A stretch of DNA of 64,000 bases from Lachancea mirantina (Eukaryota > Ascomycota > Saccharomycetes > Saccharomycetales > Saccharomycetaceae), in NCBI GenBank assembly GCA_900074745.1, contig LT598464.1:248001-312000 (forward strand), read 5' to 3'. Positions 29,001 through 38,266 of this stretch are shown here, piece after piece (position 1 is the stretch's first letter; each line of letters begins with the position of its first letter). A program made the position numbers and the translations under genes. Under the pieces are notes generated by a model. The model had not been told where the DNA came from and searched no databases. It saw nothing but the letters and a program-made list of their open reading frames with translations.

Positions 29001-29685
29001 GGAGGCGCATGACGCTACGCCTTGGTCCTTCACCGAGGAAGACACGCCTGCCGACTATTTCGGTGAACAGCTCTTGCAAGCTGGGTACAATTATCACGGA
29101 AACGAGCCAATGTACTCGGGCGCCACCGGTGAAGAACTTCGCGCGGATATATATATTGGTGTCGTCTATTACCAAAGACTGCGGCATATGGTTAACGATA
29201 AGTTCCAAGTGCGTTCTACAGGTCCTGTCAACAGTCTGACAATGCAACCAGTGAAGGGTAGAAAGAGACATGGTGGTATCCGTGTGGGTGAAATGGAAAG
29301 AGACGCATTAATCGGGCACGGTACGTCTTTCCTTCTACAAGACCGTCTGCTCAACTGTTCGGACTATACTCAGACTTCCGTGTGCCGTGAATGTGGCTCC
29401 ATTCTCACGACGCACTATAGTGCTCCTCGCATAGGCGCAGCTGCCGCCGTCCGCTGTCGTCGCTGTGCTCTCAAGCTCGAAGATGCCAAGAAGATTCTGT
29501 CACAAGCAAAGGAAAATGAATCCGTTTTCATCGACGATTCCCATATTTGGGAAGATGCCCAAGGTAGCAAATTCGTCGGTGGCAGCGACACAACCACCGT
29601 CGCCATTCCTTTTGTCTTGAAATATCTGGACTCTGAGCTTTCGGCAATGGGTATCCGGCTGCGGTACAACGTCGAGCCAAAATAA
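26092..29685 (+). CDS. RPA135: RNA polymerase I second-largest subunit
   Basis: 1197 residues against 1203 in S. cerevisiae Rpa135. The N-terminus (ARTAHFRTLERESRFANPPK) is specific to the Pol I subunit rather than Rpb2 or Ret1. Conserved catalytic-side motifs are GYDMDDAMIINKSADERG, which carries the acidic pair near the active site, and GDKFSSRHGQKGVCS, which carries the hybrid-binding Lys. A C-terminal zinc site is seen as CRECG and CRRCALK. The subunit forms half of the Pol I active centre that makes 35S rRNA in the nucleolus. In S. cerevisiae RPA135 (YPR010C) lies beside SUT2 and HAA1; here SUT1 and HAA1 homologues are 8-22 kb away in the same block. PAC and RRPE elements lie upstream. 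Confidence 0.98.
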   Translation: MSVVIKAPQGARTAHFRTLERESRFANPPKDKSAYPLLQEAVEPHVGSFNALTEGPSGGLLNLGVQDIGSKIVFDGKLSEENPDFLGNKLALKVEQVTISKPMSNDGVSSAVERKVFPAESRQRLASYRGKLLLKLKWSVNDGEESFSEVRDCGGLPVMLQSNRCHLNKLSPHELVERKEESDELGGYFIVNGIEKLIRMLIVQRRNHPMAIIRPSFANRGASYSHFGIQIRSVRPDQTSQSNVLHYLNDGEVTFRFSWRKNEYLVPVVMILKALSDASDREIFDGIVGSDTSNSFLTDRLELLLRGFKKRYPQLQNRRQVLQYLGDKFRIVFQAAPDMTDYEVGEEVLNRIVLVHLGDEQDDKFRMLLFMVRKLYSLVAGECSPDNPDATQHQEVLLGGFLYGMIIKEKIEEYLQNIRLQIQSDVNRGLAVDFKDRKYMNRVLMRVNDNIGSKLQYFLSTGNLVSQSGLDLQQVSGYTVVAEKINFYRFISHFRMVHRGSFFAQLKTTTVRKLLPESWGFLCPVHTPDGSPCGLLNHFAHKCKISTKQSDVSHVPALLYNLGVSPASHTFAAGPTMCCVQLDGKIIGWCSHEQGRIIADTLRFWKVEGETPGLPLDIEIGYVPPSSRGQYPGLYIFGGHSRMMRPVRYLPLDKEDIVGPFEQVYMNIAVTPKEIQNNIHTHVEFAPTNILSILANLTPFSDFNQSPRNMYQCQMGKQTMGTPGVALCHRSDNKLYCLQTGQTPIVKANLYDDYGMDNFPNGTNAVVAVISYTGYDMDDAMIINKSADERGFAYGTMYKTEKIDLSLNRGRGDPITQHFGFGEDEWPKEWLEKLDEDGLPLIGTFVEEGDPVCAYFDDTLNKTKIKTYHSSEPAYIEEVRLIGDESSKFQELQTVSIKYRIRRTPQIGDKFSSRHGQKGVCSRKWPAIDLPFSETGIQPDVIINPHAFPSRMTIGMFVESLAGKAGALHGEAHDATPWSFTEEDTPADYFGEQLLQAGYNYHGNEPMYSGATGEELRADIYIGVVYYQRLRHMVNDKFQVRSTGPVNSLTMQPVKGRKRHGGIRVGEMERDALIGHGTSFLLQDRLLNCSDYTQTSVCRECGSILTTHYSAPRIGAAAAVRCRRCALKLEDAKKILSQAKENESVFIDDSHIWEDAQGSKFVGGSDTTTVAIPFVLKYLDSELSAMGIRLRYNVEPK

Positions 29686-30099
29686 TAAATAAAAAAAGCC
29701 CAACTAACAAGCTTTACCGGTATAAATATAAATCAAAGAATTTGCACTATTGAAACAGGATTGAAGGCTTGCTTATGATGTCAGAGCCTGGAATTTCAGC
29801 TTCAGTTTGGGTTATGTAGCTATGAGTCGACTTGCACACGTGACTGTAAGCTTTATGATGATATCGAAAATTTGACATATTATCATATTTGATTCGATAC
29901 ATGTACAAGTAGTACTCGAGAAGAGCCAAAGGCAGCATACACTCGAAATAGGCGGTTTAAGGCCCATTGAAGGGGTGATATTGACTTTTTGGCAATTGCA
30001 TAAAACATTGCATCTCTTCTCGCTTAGCATTTGCATATTTTTGAGGCTTTACGTCTTTAAAACGTGGTCCAAATTGTGATCTCAATAGAAGAGTCTCAG
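29686..30099. other. Intergenic RPA135 to PMR1
   Basis: About 410 bp. Some open frame exists on the minus strand but without a recognisable protein. It should contain the PMR1 promoter. An E-box-like CACGTG is near 29838. Confidence 0.5.
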
Positions 30100-32913
30100 A
30101 TGAGTGAAAATCCTTTCGATCTTAACAATCCGGCCAACAATGCCGCCCAGGAGGCTCTTTCGAAGCCTACGCCTTCGATGGAGTACTGCACTAAAAGCGT
30201 CGAAGAGAGTGTACAATCTCTAGGGACGAGCGCGAACGAGGGATTGGCCAGCATTTCAGAAGCTAACCAGAGGCGATCTCTTTATGGCGCGAATGAGATA
30301 GAAGCGGAAGAGGATGATCCACTGTGGTGGAAGTTTGTGACAACATTTGCTGGCGATCCGTTGATTTTACTACTTATTGGGTCAGCAGCTGTCAGTTTTC
30401 TGATGGGCAATATCGATGACGCCATGAGTATAACTCTGGCAATTTTCATTGTTGTCACTGTTGGATTTGTTCAGGAATACCGCTCGGAAAAATCTTTGGA
30501 GGCCCTCAACAAACTAGTCCCTGCCGAATGCCACCTTGTCAGATGCGGCCAGGAATCCAAGGTTCTGGCCAGTGTGTTAGTTCCTGGAGACTTGGTATAT
30601 TTTGGGGTCGGAGATAGAATCCCAGCTGATGTTCGAATCATCGAATCTGTTGACCTTTCGATCGACGAAAGTAATCTAACAGGAGAAAACGAACCCGTTC
30701 AAAAGACGTCCATGGCAGTAGACAAAACGGCGTTTAGCAACAATCCTCGCTCAATTGTACCGGTTGCTGATAGACATTGTATTGCTTTCATGGGTACATT
30801 GGTCCGAGAAGGTCACGGGAAGGGCCTCGTGATAGGAACTGGCAAAAATACTGCCTTTGGTGCCGTTTTTGAAATGATGAACTCCATCGATAAACCCAAG
30901 ACACCCTTACAGCATGCAATGGACAAACTTGGAAAAGATCTTTCTTTCATGAGCTTCATTCTAATTGGTCTTATTTGTCTAATTGGTATTATACAAGGCA
31001 GATCTTGGCTTGAAATGTTCCAGATTTCGGTTTCCTTGGCTGTTGCTGCTATTCCGGAAGGTCTTCCAATTATCGTTACTGTTACTTTAGCTCTCGGGGT
31101 TTTAAGAATGGCTCAAAGAAAAGCTATTATAAGAAGGCTACCGAGTGTTGAGACTTTGGGGTCTGTCAATGTCATCTGCTCTGATAAAACGGGAACCTTG
31201 ACAGCAAATCATATGACGGTTGCTAAAATTTGGTGTTTGGGCAGCATGTCTTCAAAGTCAAATGCCCTAAATCTAGCCAAAATCGGAAATCAAACACTTA
31301 AAAATTATCTTTCTGAAGACGTCAAGGCCACCCTTCTTACAGGCTCTCTATGCAATAACTCGGCCTTCTCCCAGGAGCATGCGAAGTATATTGGAAATCC
31401 TACTGATATTGCCTTAATGGAAGTTTTACCCAAATTTGGTTTGTCAGATCGCAGGTCCGAGTTACTCAGAACTGATGAAATTTCTTTCAATTCTAAACGG
31501 AAACTCATGGCTGTTAGAATCAAAGATCCTTCTTCGAATGGTAAAACGGTCATCTACGTCAAAGGAGCCTATGAAAGAATCCTTGAAAAGTCTTCGCACT
31601 TCTTAAATTCCGAGGGCAAGATTCAAAAGTTAGACAAGGCTCAGAGAGATCTAATTAACGATAGCGGAAATGAGTTAGCTTCAGAAGGTCTCCGGACTTT
31701 AGCATTCGCTCAAGTTGATGGCAGTAATATCTCAGGAAAGAATTTGAGTGAAGCCGATGTTCAAAAACTCGTTTTCACCGGCCTTGTTGGCGTTAATGAT
31801 CCCCCAAGAGCTTCGGTAAAATCTGCAATCGAAACGCTTGAGGAAGGTGCAGTCCACATAATTATGATAACTGGTGATGCAGAAAACACTGCTATCAATA
31901 TTGCAAGACAAATTGGTATTCCAGTTGTAAACCCCGAAATTTCAGTGCTCACCGGTGATAAACTCGAGAATATGAGCGAGGACCAACTGGCGAACGTTAT
32001 AGATCATGTTAATATCTTTGCTAGGGCGACTCCTATGCATAAGCTCAACATTGTTAAAGCGTTGCAAAAGCGAGGTGACATCGTTGCAATGACAGGTGAT
32101 GGTGTCAATGACGCCCCTGCATTGAAACTTGCGGACATTGGCGTTTCAATGGGGAAAATGGGCACCGATGTGGCAAAGGAAGCTTCTGATATGATATTGA
32201 CCGATGATGATTTCAGCACCATTTTGACTGCCATTGAAGAAGGAAAAGGTATTTTTAACAACATTCAGAACTTCTTGACATTTCAGCTGTCAACTTCCGT
32301 GGCTGCTTTGTCTTTAGTGGCTATTTCCACAGCCTTCAAACTGGCGAACCCACTTAACGCTATGCAAATTTTATGGATCAATATACTGATGGATGGGCCA
32401 CCTGCTCAATCATTAGGCGTTGAGCCAGTAGACCATGAAGTTATGAAGAGACCACCACGTAAGCGGACTGATAAAATCTTGACCCCAGCAGTTTTTAAAA
32501 GACTTTTGAGCAGCGCCGCCTTTATCATTGTTGGTACGCTTTACGTTTTCGTTAAGGAAATGACTGAAGATGGCGAAATCACAGCAAGAGATACTACGAT
32601 GACTTTTACATGCTTTGTTTTCTTTGATATGTTCAATGCACTTTCCTGTAGACATGCAACAAAGTCTATTTTCGAGATCGGTATTTTCAACAACAGTATG
32701 TTCAATTACGCAGTGGGTCTGTCCCTGTTGGGGCAATTATGTGCCATTTATGTGCCTTTCTTCCAAAGAATTTTTAAGACCGAAAGCCTTACCATGGGGG
32801 ACCTCGTTTTCCTCTTGGTCATAAGCAGCACAGTGTTTGTGGCTGACGAAGTGAGGAAATGGTTCGCCAAGAAAAATGATAAGGACGACCCTTACCGCCA
32901 CTCAATCGTTTGA
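30100..32913 (+). CDS. PMR1: Golgi Ca2+/Mn2+ P-type ATPase
   Basis: 937 residues (S. cerevisiae Pmr1 has 950), starting at the ATG of MSENPFDLNN; the frame is open 12 codons further through GTG only. P-type ATPase motifs are in order: the TGE loop (SNLTGENEPV), the ion-binding PEGLP in membrane segment 4, the phosphorylation site CSDKTGTLT (about D362), the nucleotide-binding KGAYERIL, and the hinge TGDGVNDAP. Multiple membrane helices follow in the C-terminal quarter. Pmr1 fills the Golgi with Ca and Mn for glycosylation and removes excess Mn from the cytosol. Convergent with SUA5, about 57 bp apart. In S. cerevisiae the two genes are also close (YGL167C, YGL169W). Confidence 0.97.
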   Translation: MSENPFDLNNPANNAAQEALSKPTPSMEYCTKSVEESVQSLGTSANEGLASISEANQRRSLYGANEIEAEEDDPLWWKFVTTFAGDPLILLLIGSAAVSFLMGNIDDAMSITLAIFIVVTVGFVQEYRSEKSLEALNKLVPAECHLVRCGQESKVLASVLVPGDLVYFGVGDRIPADVRIIESVDLSIDESNLTGENEPVQKTSMAVDKTAFSNNPRSIVPVADRHCIAFMGTLVREGHGKGLVIGTGKNTAFGAVFEMMNSIDKPKTPLQHAMDKLGKDLSFMSFILIGLICLIGIIQGRSWLEMFQISVSLAVAAIPEGLPIIVTVTLALGVLRMAQRKAIIRRLPSVETLGSVNVICSDKTGTLTANHMTVAKIWCLGSMSSKSNALNLAKIGNQTLKNYLSEDVKATLLTGSLCNNSAFSQEHAKYIGNPTDIALMEVLPKFGLSDRRSELLRTDEISFNSKRKLMAVRIKDPSSNGKTVIYVKGAYERILEKSSHFLNSEGKIQKLDKAQRDLINDSGNELASEGLRTLAFAQVDGSNISGKNLSEADVQKLVFTGLVGVNDPPRASVKSAIETLEEGAVHIIMITGDAENTAINIARQIGIPVVNPEISVLTGDKLENMSEDQLANVIDHVNIFARATPMHKLNIVKALQKRGDIVAMTGDGVNDAPALKLADIGVSMGKMGTDVAKEASDMILTDDDFSTILTAIEEGKGIFNNIQNFLTFQLSTSVAALSLVAISTAFKLANPLNAMQILWINILMDGPPAQSLGVEPVDHEVMKRPPRKRTDKILTPAVFKRLLSSAAFIIVGTLYVFVKEMTEDGEITARDTTMTFTCFVFFDMFNALSCRHATKSIFEIGIFNNSMFNYAVGLSLLGQLCAIYVPFFQRIFKTESLTMGDLVFLLVISSTVFVADEVRKWFAKKNDKDDPYRHSIV

Positions 32914-32969
32914 GTATGCTCATTAGTCTAGGCATTTAAAGTTACATTTTTGTCTTGTAAATTAATAAA

Positions 32970-34169
32970 TTAAAAAGAAATGACCTCATTGGAGGCCGCT
33001 TTCCGTAGTCTGTTCATAATGGCGAGCCCCTCTGCATTTTCAGTTACCCCTTCAACGAAGATCATGTCAACTTCTTCAGCCTCGTCCATTTCTCTCAATA
33101 AGGCGAAGAGGTTGGATTGTATCTTCAACATGCTTTCCCCCATAGATCTTATAACACAGCGATCATCTTTAATCATACCGGAAGGGAAAAACGAGCCCGT
33201 TAAAACCGCAAATTTTTTAGAGCCAGATGCTTTTCTGTTTATGATATCGATCACGTTGTCTAAACGGCTTTCTCTAGAGCGCTCTTGATGTGTTGGAACG
33301 AAAAGGACAACTTTGGCAGTAGGTGAGTAATGTTTATATTTCATACCAGGTGTTCTTACCTTTTCCCCGCTTTCTACCGCTTTTTTGTTCTCGACTTTAC
33401 AATTGGACCATTGAGCGCCTCCCATCTTTTTAATCTGTTCCCAAGTAAACCCACCTGGTCGAAGTAAAAGAGGCGGTGAAACGAGACCATCGACAACTGT
33501 ACTTTCGAGTCCTACTTTGCACGAACCGCCGTCAAGTATCAATGGTATCCGACCGTTTAAATCGTGAAACACATGAGATGCTGAAGTGGGCGACGGTCTA
33601 GTCGATGTGTTTGCAGATGGAGCTGCGATGGGTGTATCGCTGAGGGCAATGAGAGCTCTAGCGACGGGATGCGACGGTATGCGAACCGCGAAAGTTGGCT
33701 GTTCCGCTGTGGTTAGACTAGACAAAGTTCCATTACGCGGTACCGGTAGTAGAATGGTTAAAGGCCCCGGCCACATCTCAGAAACTAGCGAATGATATAT
33801 GGCAGGAATGTTTCGCAAAGGCGAACCCGAATCTACACCAAAAATCTTGCGATTAAGCTGATCAATGGAAGATACATGACTAATGAGAGGATTGTCGCTG
33901 GGTCTGTTTTTCGCATGGTATATGTTCAAGACAGACTTGTCATTTAATGATGAGCCCCCAAGCCCATAAACAGTCTCAGTTGGAAACCCTACAACCCCAT
34001 CCGTATCTCTGATTATTTTGGCTGCTTCCAGCAAATTTTCGTGGGTTTTCGGATCAGAAAACGTTGGAAGGGCACCATCGATGTGAGCCGTCGGAGAAAA
34101 GTGGATTGCAGTAGGATCGACTTTCAAAACCCTGGTGACATATGACATCTTTGCAAGCTTTCTCAACAT
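32970..34169 (-). CDS. SUA5: Threonylcarbamoyladenylate synthase (tRNA t6A)
   Basis: 399 residues from the ATG of [13 protein letters not shown]. The YrdC-like catalytic domain covers roughly residues 40-225 ([50 protein letters not shown]). The Sua5 C-terminal domain follows ([18 protein letters not shown] to [22 protein letters not shown]). The enzyme makes threonylcarbamoyl-AMP from Thr, bicarbonate and ATP, which the KEOPS complex and Qri7 use to form t6A37 in ANN-reading tRNAs. A second in-frame ATG lies at codon 8, and the sequence between is basic (MLRKLAK), so alternative cytosolic and mitochondrial starts are possible, as described for Sua5 in yeast. Confidence 0.97.
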   Translation of the reverse strand: MLRKLAKMSYVTRVLKVDPTAIHFSPTAHIDGALPTFSDPKTHENLLEAAKIIRDTDGVVGFPTETVYGLGGSSLNDKSVLNIYHAKNRPSDNPLISHVSSIDQLNRKIFGVDSGSPLRNIPAIYHSLVSEMWPGPLTILLPVPRNGTLSSLTTAEQPTFAVRIPSHPVARALIALSDTPIAAPSANTSTRPSPTSASHVFHDLNGRIPLILDGGSCKVGLESTVVDGLVSPPLLLRPGGFTWEQIKKMGGAQWSNCKVENKKAVESGEKVRTPGMKYKHYSPTAKVVLFVPTHQERSRESRLDNVIDIINRKASGSKKFAVLTGSFFPSGMIKDDRCVIRSMGESMLKIQSNLFALLREMDEAEEVDMIFVEGVTENAEGLAIMNRLRKAASNEVISF

Positions 34170-35013
34170 ACAACCCTCCTGAAACTTCACAAATTAGCTA
34201 AGTAAAGACCCAAAAGGGATATTAGACCTCTTGAAGTCGGTCCTAAATTTCGAGTTCGAGATGGCTCATCTCTCGTCAAATTTTCATGCTGACGAGAATC
34301 TAATCTGTCACGTGATTTCTCACTTCCATGTAGCTCTGATGTCAAAAGCCGAAGTCCCTAAGATAGTGAGACACGTTGTTACCGACATCTAAGAGAGATT
34401 GGTATGAATCTAACCGATCTGTTTACTCCTTGGCAATTTTCTATAGGAATTTAAGACGGTAAGCGCGCCAGAAATGGTTTCCATTTTCCTCGTTCTAAGT
34501 GATGACGACGAAATATCACGTTGATTATGAGCTGATAAGATAAGCTGATAAGTCGATAAGCTGATGAGATACCTGTGTCGCTTACCACTTATAAAGCCCG
34601 GTGTATAAGACAAAAACCGAGTAATACGTTGTTCTATTGACCGAAAAGGTCGTCTATCAAAGACCGCATAGGTAAACCACAAAAATATATGACGTGTTTA
34701 GCAGGTCTCCTACGACAGTGTAGAAAATTAAAGTTTAATTTTTGAAAGATGACTTTCTTGAAGTTTGTACGAAAACAAAAACAAAGCCGATCAAGCATAT
34801 GAGATTTATATTGACACACGATGCAGTGGTAGCGTGAACAAGTCCTTATGGAGATGCAACACCCCTCTTTCCATGTAAATACTCCAAGGCATACTTTTTG
34901 ACGTCGTTTTTTGTAGATGAATATCTGGTCGATTTGATTGGAATCTTAGACTTTGTGGGTGTTACGTATATCACAGTTACCAAGCCCATAAAAGTTTCAT
35001 ATTCCATCTAGGA
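34170..35013. other. Intergenic SUA5 to tRNA-Gly
   Basis: 840 bp with no coding frame longer than about 20 codons after any plus-strand ATG that I checked. It contains a CACGTG core near 34311, the GATA cluster listed separately and a TATA-like TATAAAG near 34589. This looks like a promoter without a gene. Confidence 0.5.
34534..34560 (+). promoter_or_regulatory. Cluster of four GATAAG sites
   Basis: GATAAG occurs at 34534, 34539, 34547 and 34555, all in one orientation within 27 bp, inside a loose tandem repeat of GCTGATAAG. This is the core site for nitrogen-regulatory GATA factors (Gln3, Gat1, Dal80). The cluster is about 365 bp upstream of SUA5 and nearly 800 bp from YIP5. Confidence 0.5.
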
Positions 35014-35084
35014 GCGCAAGTGGTTTAGTGGTAAAATCCATCGTTGCCATCGATGGGCCCCCGGTTCGATTCCGGGCTTGCGCA
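35014..35084 (+). tRNA. tRNA-Gly (GCC)
   Basis: 71 nt, nearly identical to yeast tRNA-Gly(GCC). Acceptor GCGCAAG/CTTGCGC, anticodon loop TTGCCAT, T-arm CCGGTTCGATTCCGG. A T-run follows at 35087. The sequence is identical to the tRNA-Gly at 55017-55087, which lies in the opposite orientation. Confidence 0.98.
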
Positions 35085-35343
35085 ATTTTTTAATTTTAAT
35101 GCTTTCGCGAAATAGTTGTTGGTGGAAGTCGCCGTAGGGATAAGCATATGGAGTGCTAACGACCTCCTCTAGTGCCACTTCTCGCCCGGTTTACAGTGTT
35201 TTTTTTACTGGTAATTTTAACACCGATGAGCCCCGTCAGTGATAATCATTATACACGAATACCGATTGGTCCTCACTTCTTGACGAAGAACATGCTACCG
35301 GAGGTACACATTGCCGTCAAACGGAGAATATAACAGCGCACAG

Positions 35344-36099
35344 ATGGACGAACCTAATCCATTTGCCGACAACAAGGTCAATACGTACGGGTCAGAATCG
35401 GTCCCAATTGTGGTTCCAGATACGACTGCTGCGGCCCCAAAGGCTGGGACCGCGGCGCAACCGCAGTCCTATGCGGATCATTTCCAAGTGACACCAGAAA
35501 TCGTGTATGCAAAAATGCGGACAGTGGTGCACTTGAGCGTTTCGCGGGAAATGTTTGTGACAGAACCAGATCTGTATGGGCCGGTATGGATCACGGCGAC
35601 CGTGGTAGCAGCACGGTTTTTCACACAGACGCTCACGAGGCTGATAATAAGCGACATATATGGGGAAAATGCGGGTGGAGTAACCGCGTCGATGACTTAC
35701 AAGCAGCTGACGACAAGTGCGGCGCTTTTTTTCGGGTACACCGTCGTAGCTGCCGCGGCCGTTACGTTGGTGTCGCGCAGGGTTTTACAGACGTCAGGTG
35801 ACCTGACGTTCGTCGGCGCCCTTTGTATCTACGGGTATTCGAATCTGAACTGGATCGCACCAGCTGCCATCTGCAGCGTGCTCGCAACGTGCCTAGCGTC
35901 AAAACCTCGAATCGAGACCACAGTGGTCACGTGCCTACTCAGTCTTATTGCAGGTGCGCTTTCAGGTGTTTTCGTATTCCGGCAACTGGGCGCCGCGTGC
36001 GTCGAGGAAGAGAGACAGCCGCAATGGAGGAGTGCAGTAGTGGTTTTTTTTGCGGTCCACATGCTGTTTGCGTTGGCTGCCGGGTTCCTACTGTTTTAG
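35344..36099 (+). CDS. YIP5: Yip1-family Golgi/ER membrane protein Yip5
   Basis: 251 residues, starting at the ATG of MDEPNPFADNK; an ATG at 35292 in the same frame is closed by a stop. The short acidic N-terminus is followed by the Yip1-domain signature DLYGPVWITATVV. About five hydrophobic segments follow, ending at the C-terminus (VVVFFAVHMLFALAAGFLLF). Yip5 binds prenylated Rab GTPases (Ypt family) on Golgi or late secretory membranes. In S. cerevisiae YIP5 (YGL161C) lies beside SUT1 and RAD54, as it does here apart from inserted genes. S. cerevisiae Yip5 is longer (310 residues), mainly in the N-terminal part. The region 35085-35343 before it is short and holds no gene. Confidence 0.9.
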   Translation: MDEPNPFADNKVNTYGSESVPIVVPDTTAAAPKAGTAAQPQSYADHFQVTPEIVYAKMRTVVHLSVSREMFVTEPDLYGPVWITATVVAARFFTQTLTRLIISDIYGENAGGVTASMTYKQLTTSAALFFGYTVVAAAAVTLVSRRVLQTSGDLTFVGALCIYGYSNLNWIAPAAICSVLATCLASKPRIETTVVTCLLSLIAGALSGVFVFRQLGAACVEEERQPQWRSAVVVFFAVHMLFALAAGFLLF

Positions 36100-36288
36100 C
36101 ATGGAAAGTGATAGTACTCCTACGATCATACTTGACCAATGAGTAACCGGGTAGCGTGACTTGGGCAGCCATATGCATTATCGGATCCCCCACAGGGCGA
36201 ATAAACCAGGTAACGCCGAGGAGCAAAAATTTGTTTGTTCAAATGTCAATAAAATACTCTATATAATTCTATAAATTCACTGAGTTTA

Positions 36289-36912
36289 TCAGACGATACC
36301 GGCACTTGGTGGACAAACGGGCTCAAGTTCAATTGGTGTACACCAAAAAGGTAGTTCATCCTCAATGTTGAAGATGTTAACTGTAGGAGCGTTCAGAAGA
36401 TCAGTAATGAAGCCAGGGCTGCAGCTTGCAACTTGCACGCCCCACATGGAAGCGTTGAGCAATTGACTTGCGACGCCTGTAGCAGCAGTAGAGTTCAAAC
36501 TAGTGTAAGCAAAAGCATCGTAAGACAACTCATTTGTGACTTTGTTGACGTAGGGGACGACGGCATTATCGATAGACTGGAAATTACATTCGGAGTTTGT
36601 GGTACCAATTAAAGGTTGGAAATTGCCGGTAGAATTAATTGGTTGAATCGTAGTGAATCTTGGCAAAAACCGATACTCTTCGCTCAAAAACCGACCCCAT
36701 GCGGCGGAAGGACCCTCGGCTAGGACGTCAGCTGGAACGAAGTAACTTTGACCAAGATATAAATTGGTTTCATTTTTCACCTTCAGCAGATAAGTACCGC
36801 AATGTGGACCGTGAAGCCCTTTACAGGTGATATTAGACCAACCAAATCTGAAAGCCTGTGCTGAAGCGGCGAAGATACTGAAAACGAAAAATGGCAGAAA
36901 AGCGAATTGCAT
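36289..36912 (-). CDS. Small secreted glycoprotein, unknown
   Basis: I do not recognise this gene. The start at 36912 gives a textbook signal peptide (MQFAFLPFFVFSIFAASAQA); an upstream ATG at 36963 would add 17 polar residues in front. The mature part of about 187 residues has seven Cys (for example NITCKGLHGPHCGTY, ASCSPGF, WCTPIELEPVC) and five N-glycosylation sequons, including NIT, NET, NST twice and NAS. There is no C-terminal hydrophobic tail for a GPI anchor, so it is probably soluble or wall-trapped through disulphides. It is convergent with YIP5. In S. cerevisiae no such gene lies between YIP5 and SUT1. Confidence 0.75.
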   Translation of the reverse strand: MQFAFLPFFVFSIFAASAQAFRFGWSNITCKGLHGPHCGTYLLKVKNETNLYLGQSYFVPADVLAEGPSAAWGRFLSEEYRFLPRFTTIQPINSTGNFQPLIGTTNSECNFQSIDNAVVPYVNKVTNELSYDAFAYTSLNSTAATGVASQLLNASMWGVQVASCSPGFITDLLNAPTVNIFNIEDELPFWCTPIELEPVCPPSAGIV

Positions 36913-37655
36913 ATTCTTTGCGTGTTGGTTTTTTTCTTTCAAATTCTTTGCATTAACTAACATTCAGTAACATCCTTATATAATAATTGTTCATATTTTG
37001 GTAAACGAGAAGGGTTCGAGCATCATAGGCACCCTCGAGGACCTCATGCTGTAAGGTGTCATGCAAGGGTCGAAAAAATCGAGTCATCGCTAGTCAGTTT
37101 GCAGAAATCTCTTCAAGACCCTTAAGGTCACAGTACTTTCTTTTTTCTGGCTAGCGTTCACTTGACTGGTTATACACAATAAGCACTCAATTACGCCAAG
37201 GTGAAAATTCATTAGACAAACAATATAGACAATTTTTCCGCACCTGGTTTCTTTTGTATTTGTGGGTTGTCCATTTTTCCCCAAGCGTAGAGCTCTTGGG
37301 TGACCGATCACGCTATTCTGAAAGGAGTGATGTGAGGTCATCGCGTTGTTATTGTAGGCCTCCGACTAGCGCATAGAAACCGGGCGTAACCCGATTACCC
37401 AGAGAAAGCCCAATGTACCTCGAACAAACCCTTCTCTACGTGTCCTGGAAGGATCTTACGATAAGTAATATCGTAAGTATATAGGATTATAGCTGCTTAG
37501 TACCACGTGACCAATATGACAGATTAATCCGCGAAGGGCTTGAATCAGCCCAAAAAGCGATCTGACAGTCGCAGAGAGTTAATGTTGCCATTTCAATTAT
37601 GAAGTTATACATCCAACGCTTGACGTTTGTGGAATTTAGCAAATCGAAAAAATAC
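36913..37655. other. Intergenic secreted-protein gene to tRNA-Leu
   Basis: About 740 bp holding the promoter of the secreted-protein gene and flanking sequence of tRNA-Leu. A CACGTG core lies near 37505. The frame at 37090-37341 is not convincing. Confidence 0.5.
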
Positions 37656-37736
37656 TGATACCCGCGAGATTCGAACTCGCGCCTCCGAAGAGACCAGGAC
37701 CTCGACCTGGCGCCTTAACCGCTCGGCCAGAGTACC
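37656..37736 (-). tRNA. tRNA-Leu (GAG)
   Basis: 81 nt class II tRNA with a long variable arm (TCTCTTCGGAGG region). Acceptor GGTACTC pairs with GGGTATC. Anticodon stem CCAGG/CCTGG encloses loop TCGAGGT, giving anticodon GAG with C at position 33, a feature I recall for yeast tRNA-Leu(GAG) as well. T-arm GCGAGTTCGAATCTCGC. No intron. A T-run follows downstream on the minus strand. Confidence 0.93.
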
Positions 37737-38266
37737 ATCCAGATCACTGGAGGATATGTGTTTTTAAGTTTTTATCAAGAGGAAGGTTGGAACAGAGATT
37801 CCCTTCTGGAGGGATTCCAAAAGGCGCTTAGTGTGCTATATTCTGTTTAAGGCAGAAGTTCCGTGCGTCTGCATCCCTTTTCAGTGAAATCAGATTGCAG
37901 CAAGAGCAGTAAGGTCGTCACTTCGAGAAAACTCAGCCGGCAAGGAGATCTACAAAAATAAAACCCACCGGCAAACGCGGAGTAGCTGGTTTCACCAGAC
38001 AAAGAGTGCACCAGGTGCTGCAGCCGCCAATTCTCATGACCGTGAACGTATCAATCGCAAGCCGAATTCCGTTACTGTTTGCAACTCCGATCGAGGATTC
38101 AAAAAAGGGACCAGGTATAGGGGGTGTTGGCTCAGGCAACACTTTGCCTCGTGCTCCGCATCCGGCAACTCGGTACCGAGACCTCTATTCGTATGCTATT
38201 CTGTGTCCATTTACACGACCTATACATGACACAGTAAAGCCGCCACCGCCTCCCGCCAAGCGCACT
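37737..38266. other. Intergenic tRNA-Leu to SUT1 3' end
   Basis: About 530 bp without a supported gene. Short frames on both strands have no resemblance to known families. Confidence 0.5.

Noticed and set aside
34300-34400. CACGTG next to AT-rich DNA as a centromere (CDEI)
   Set aside because: No 80-160 bp AT block followed by a CCGAA-type CDEIII was found here or near the other CACGTG cores.
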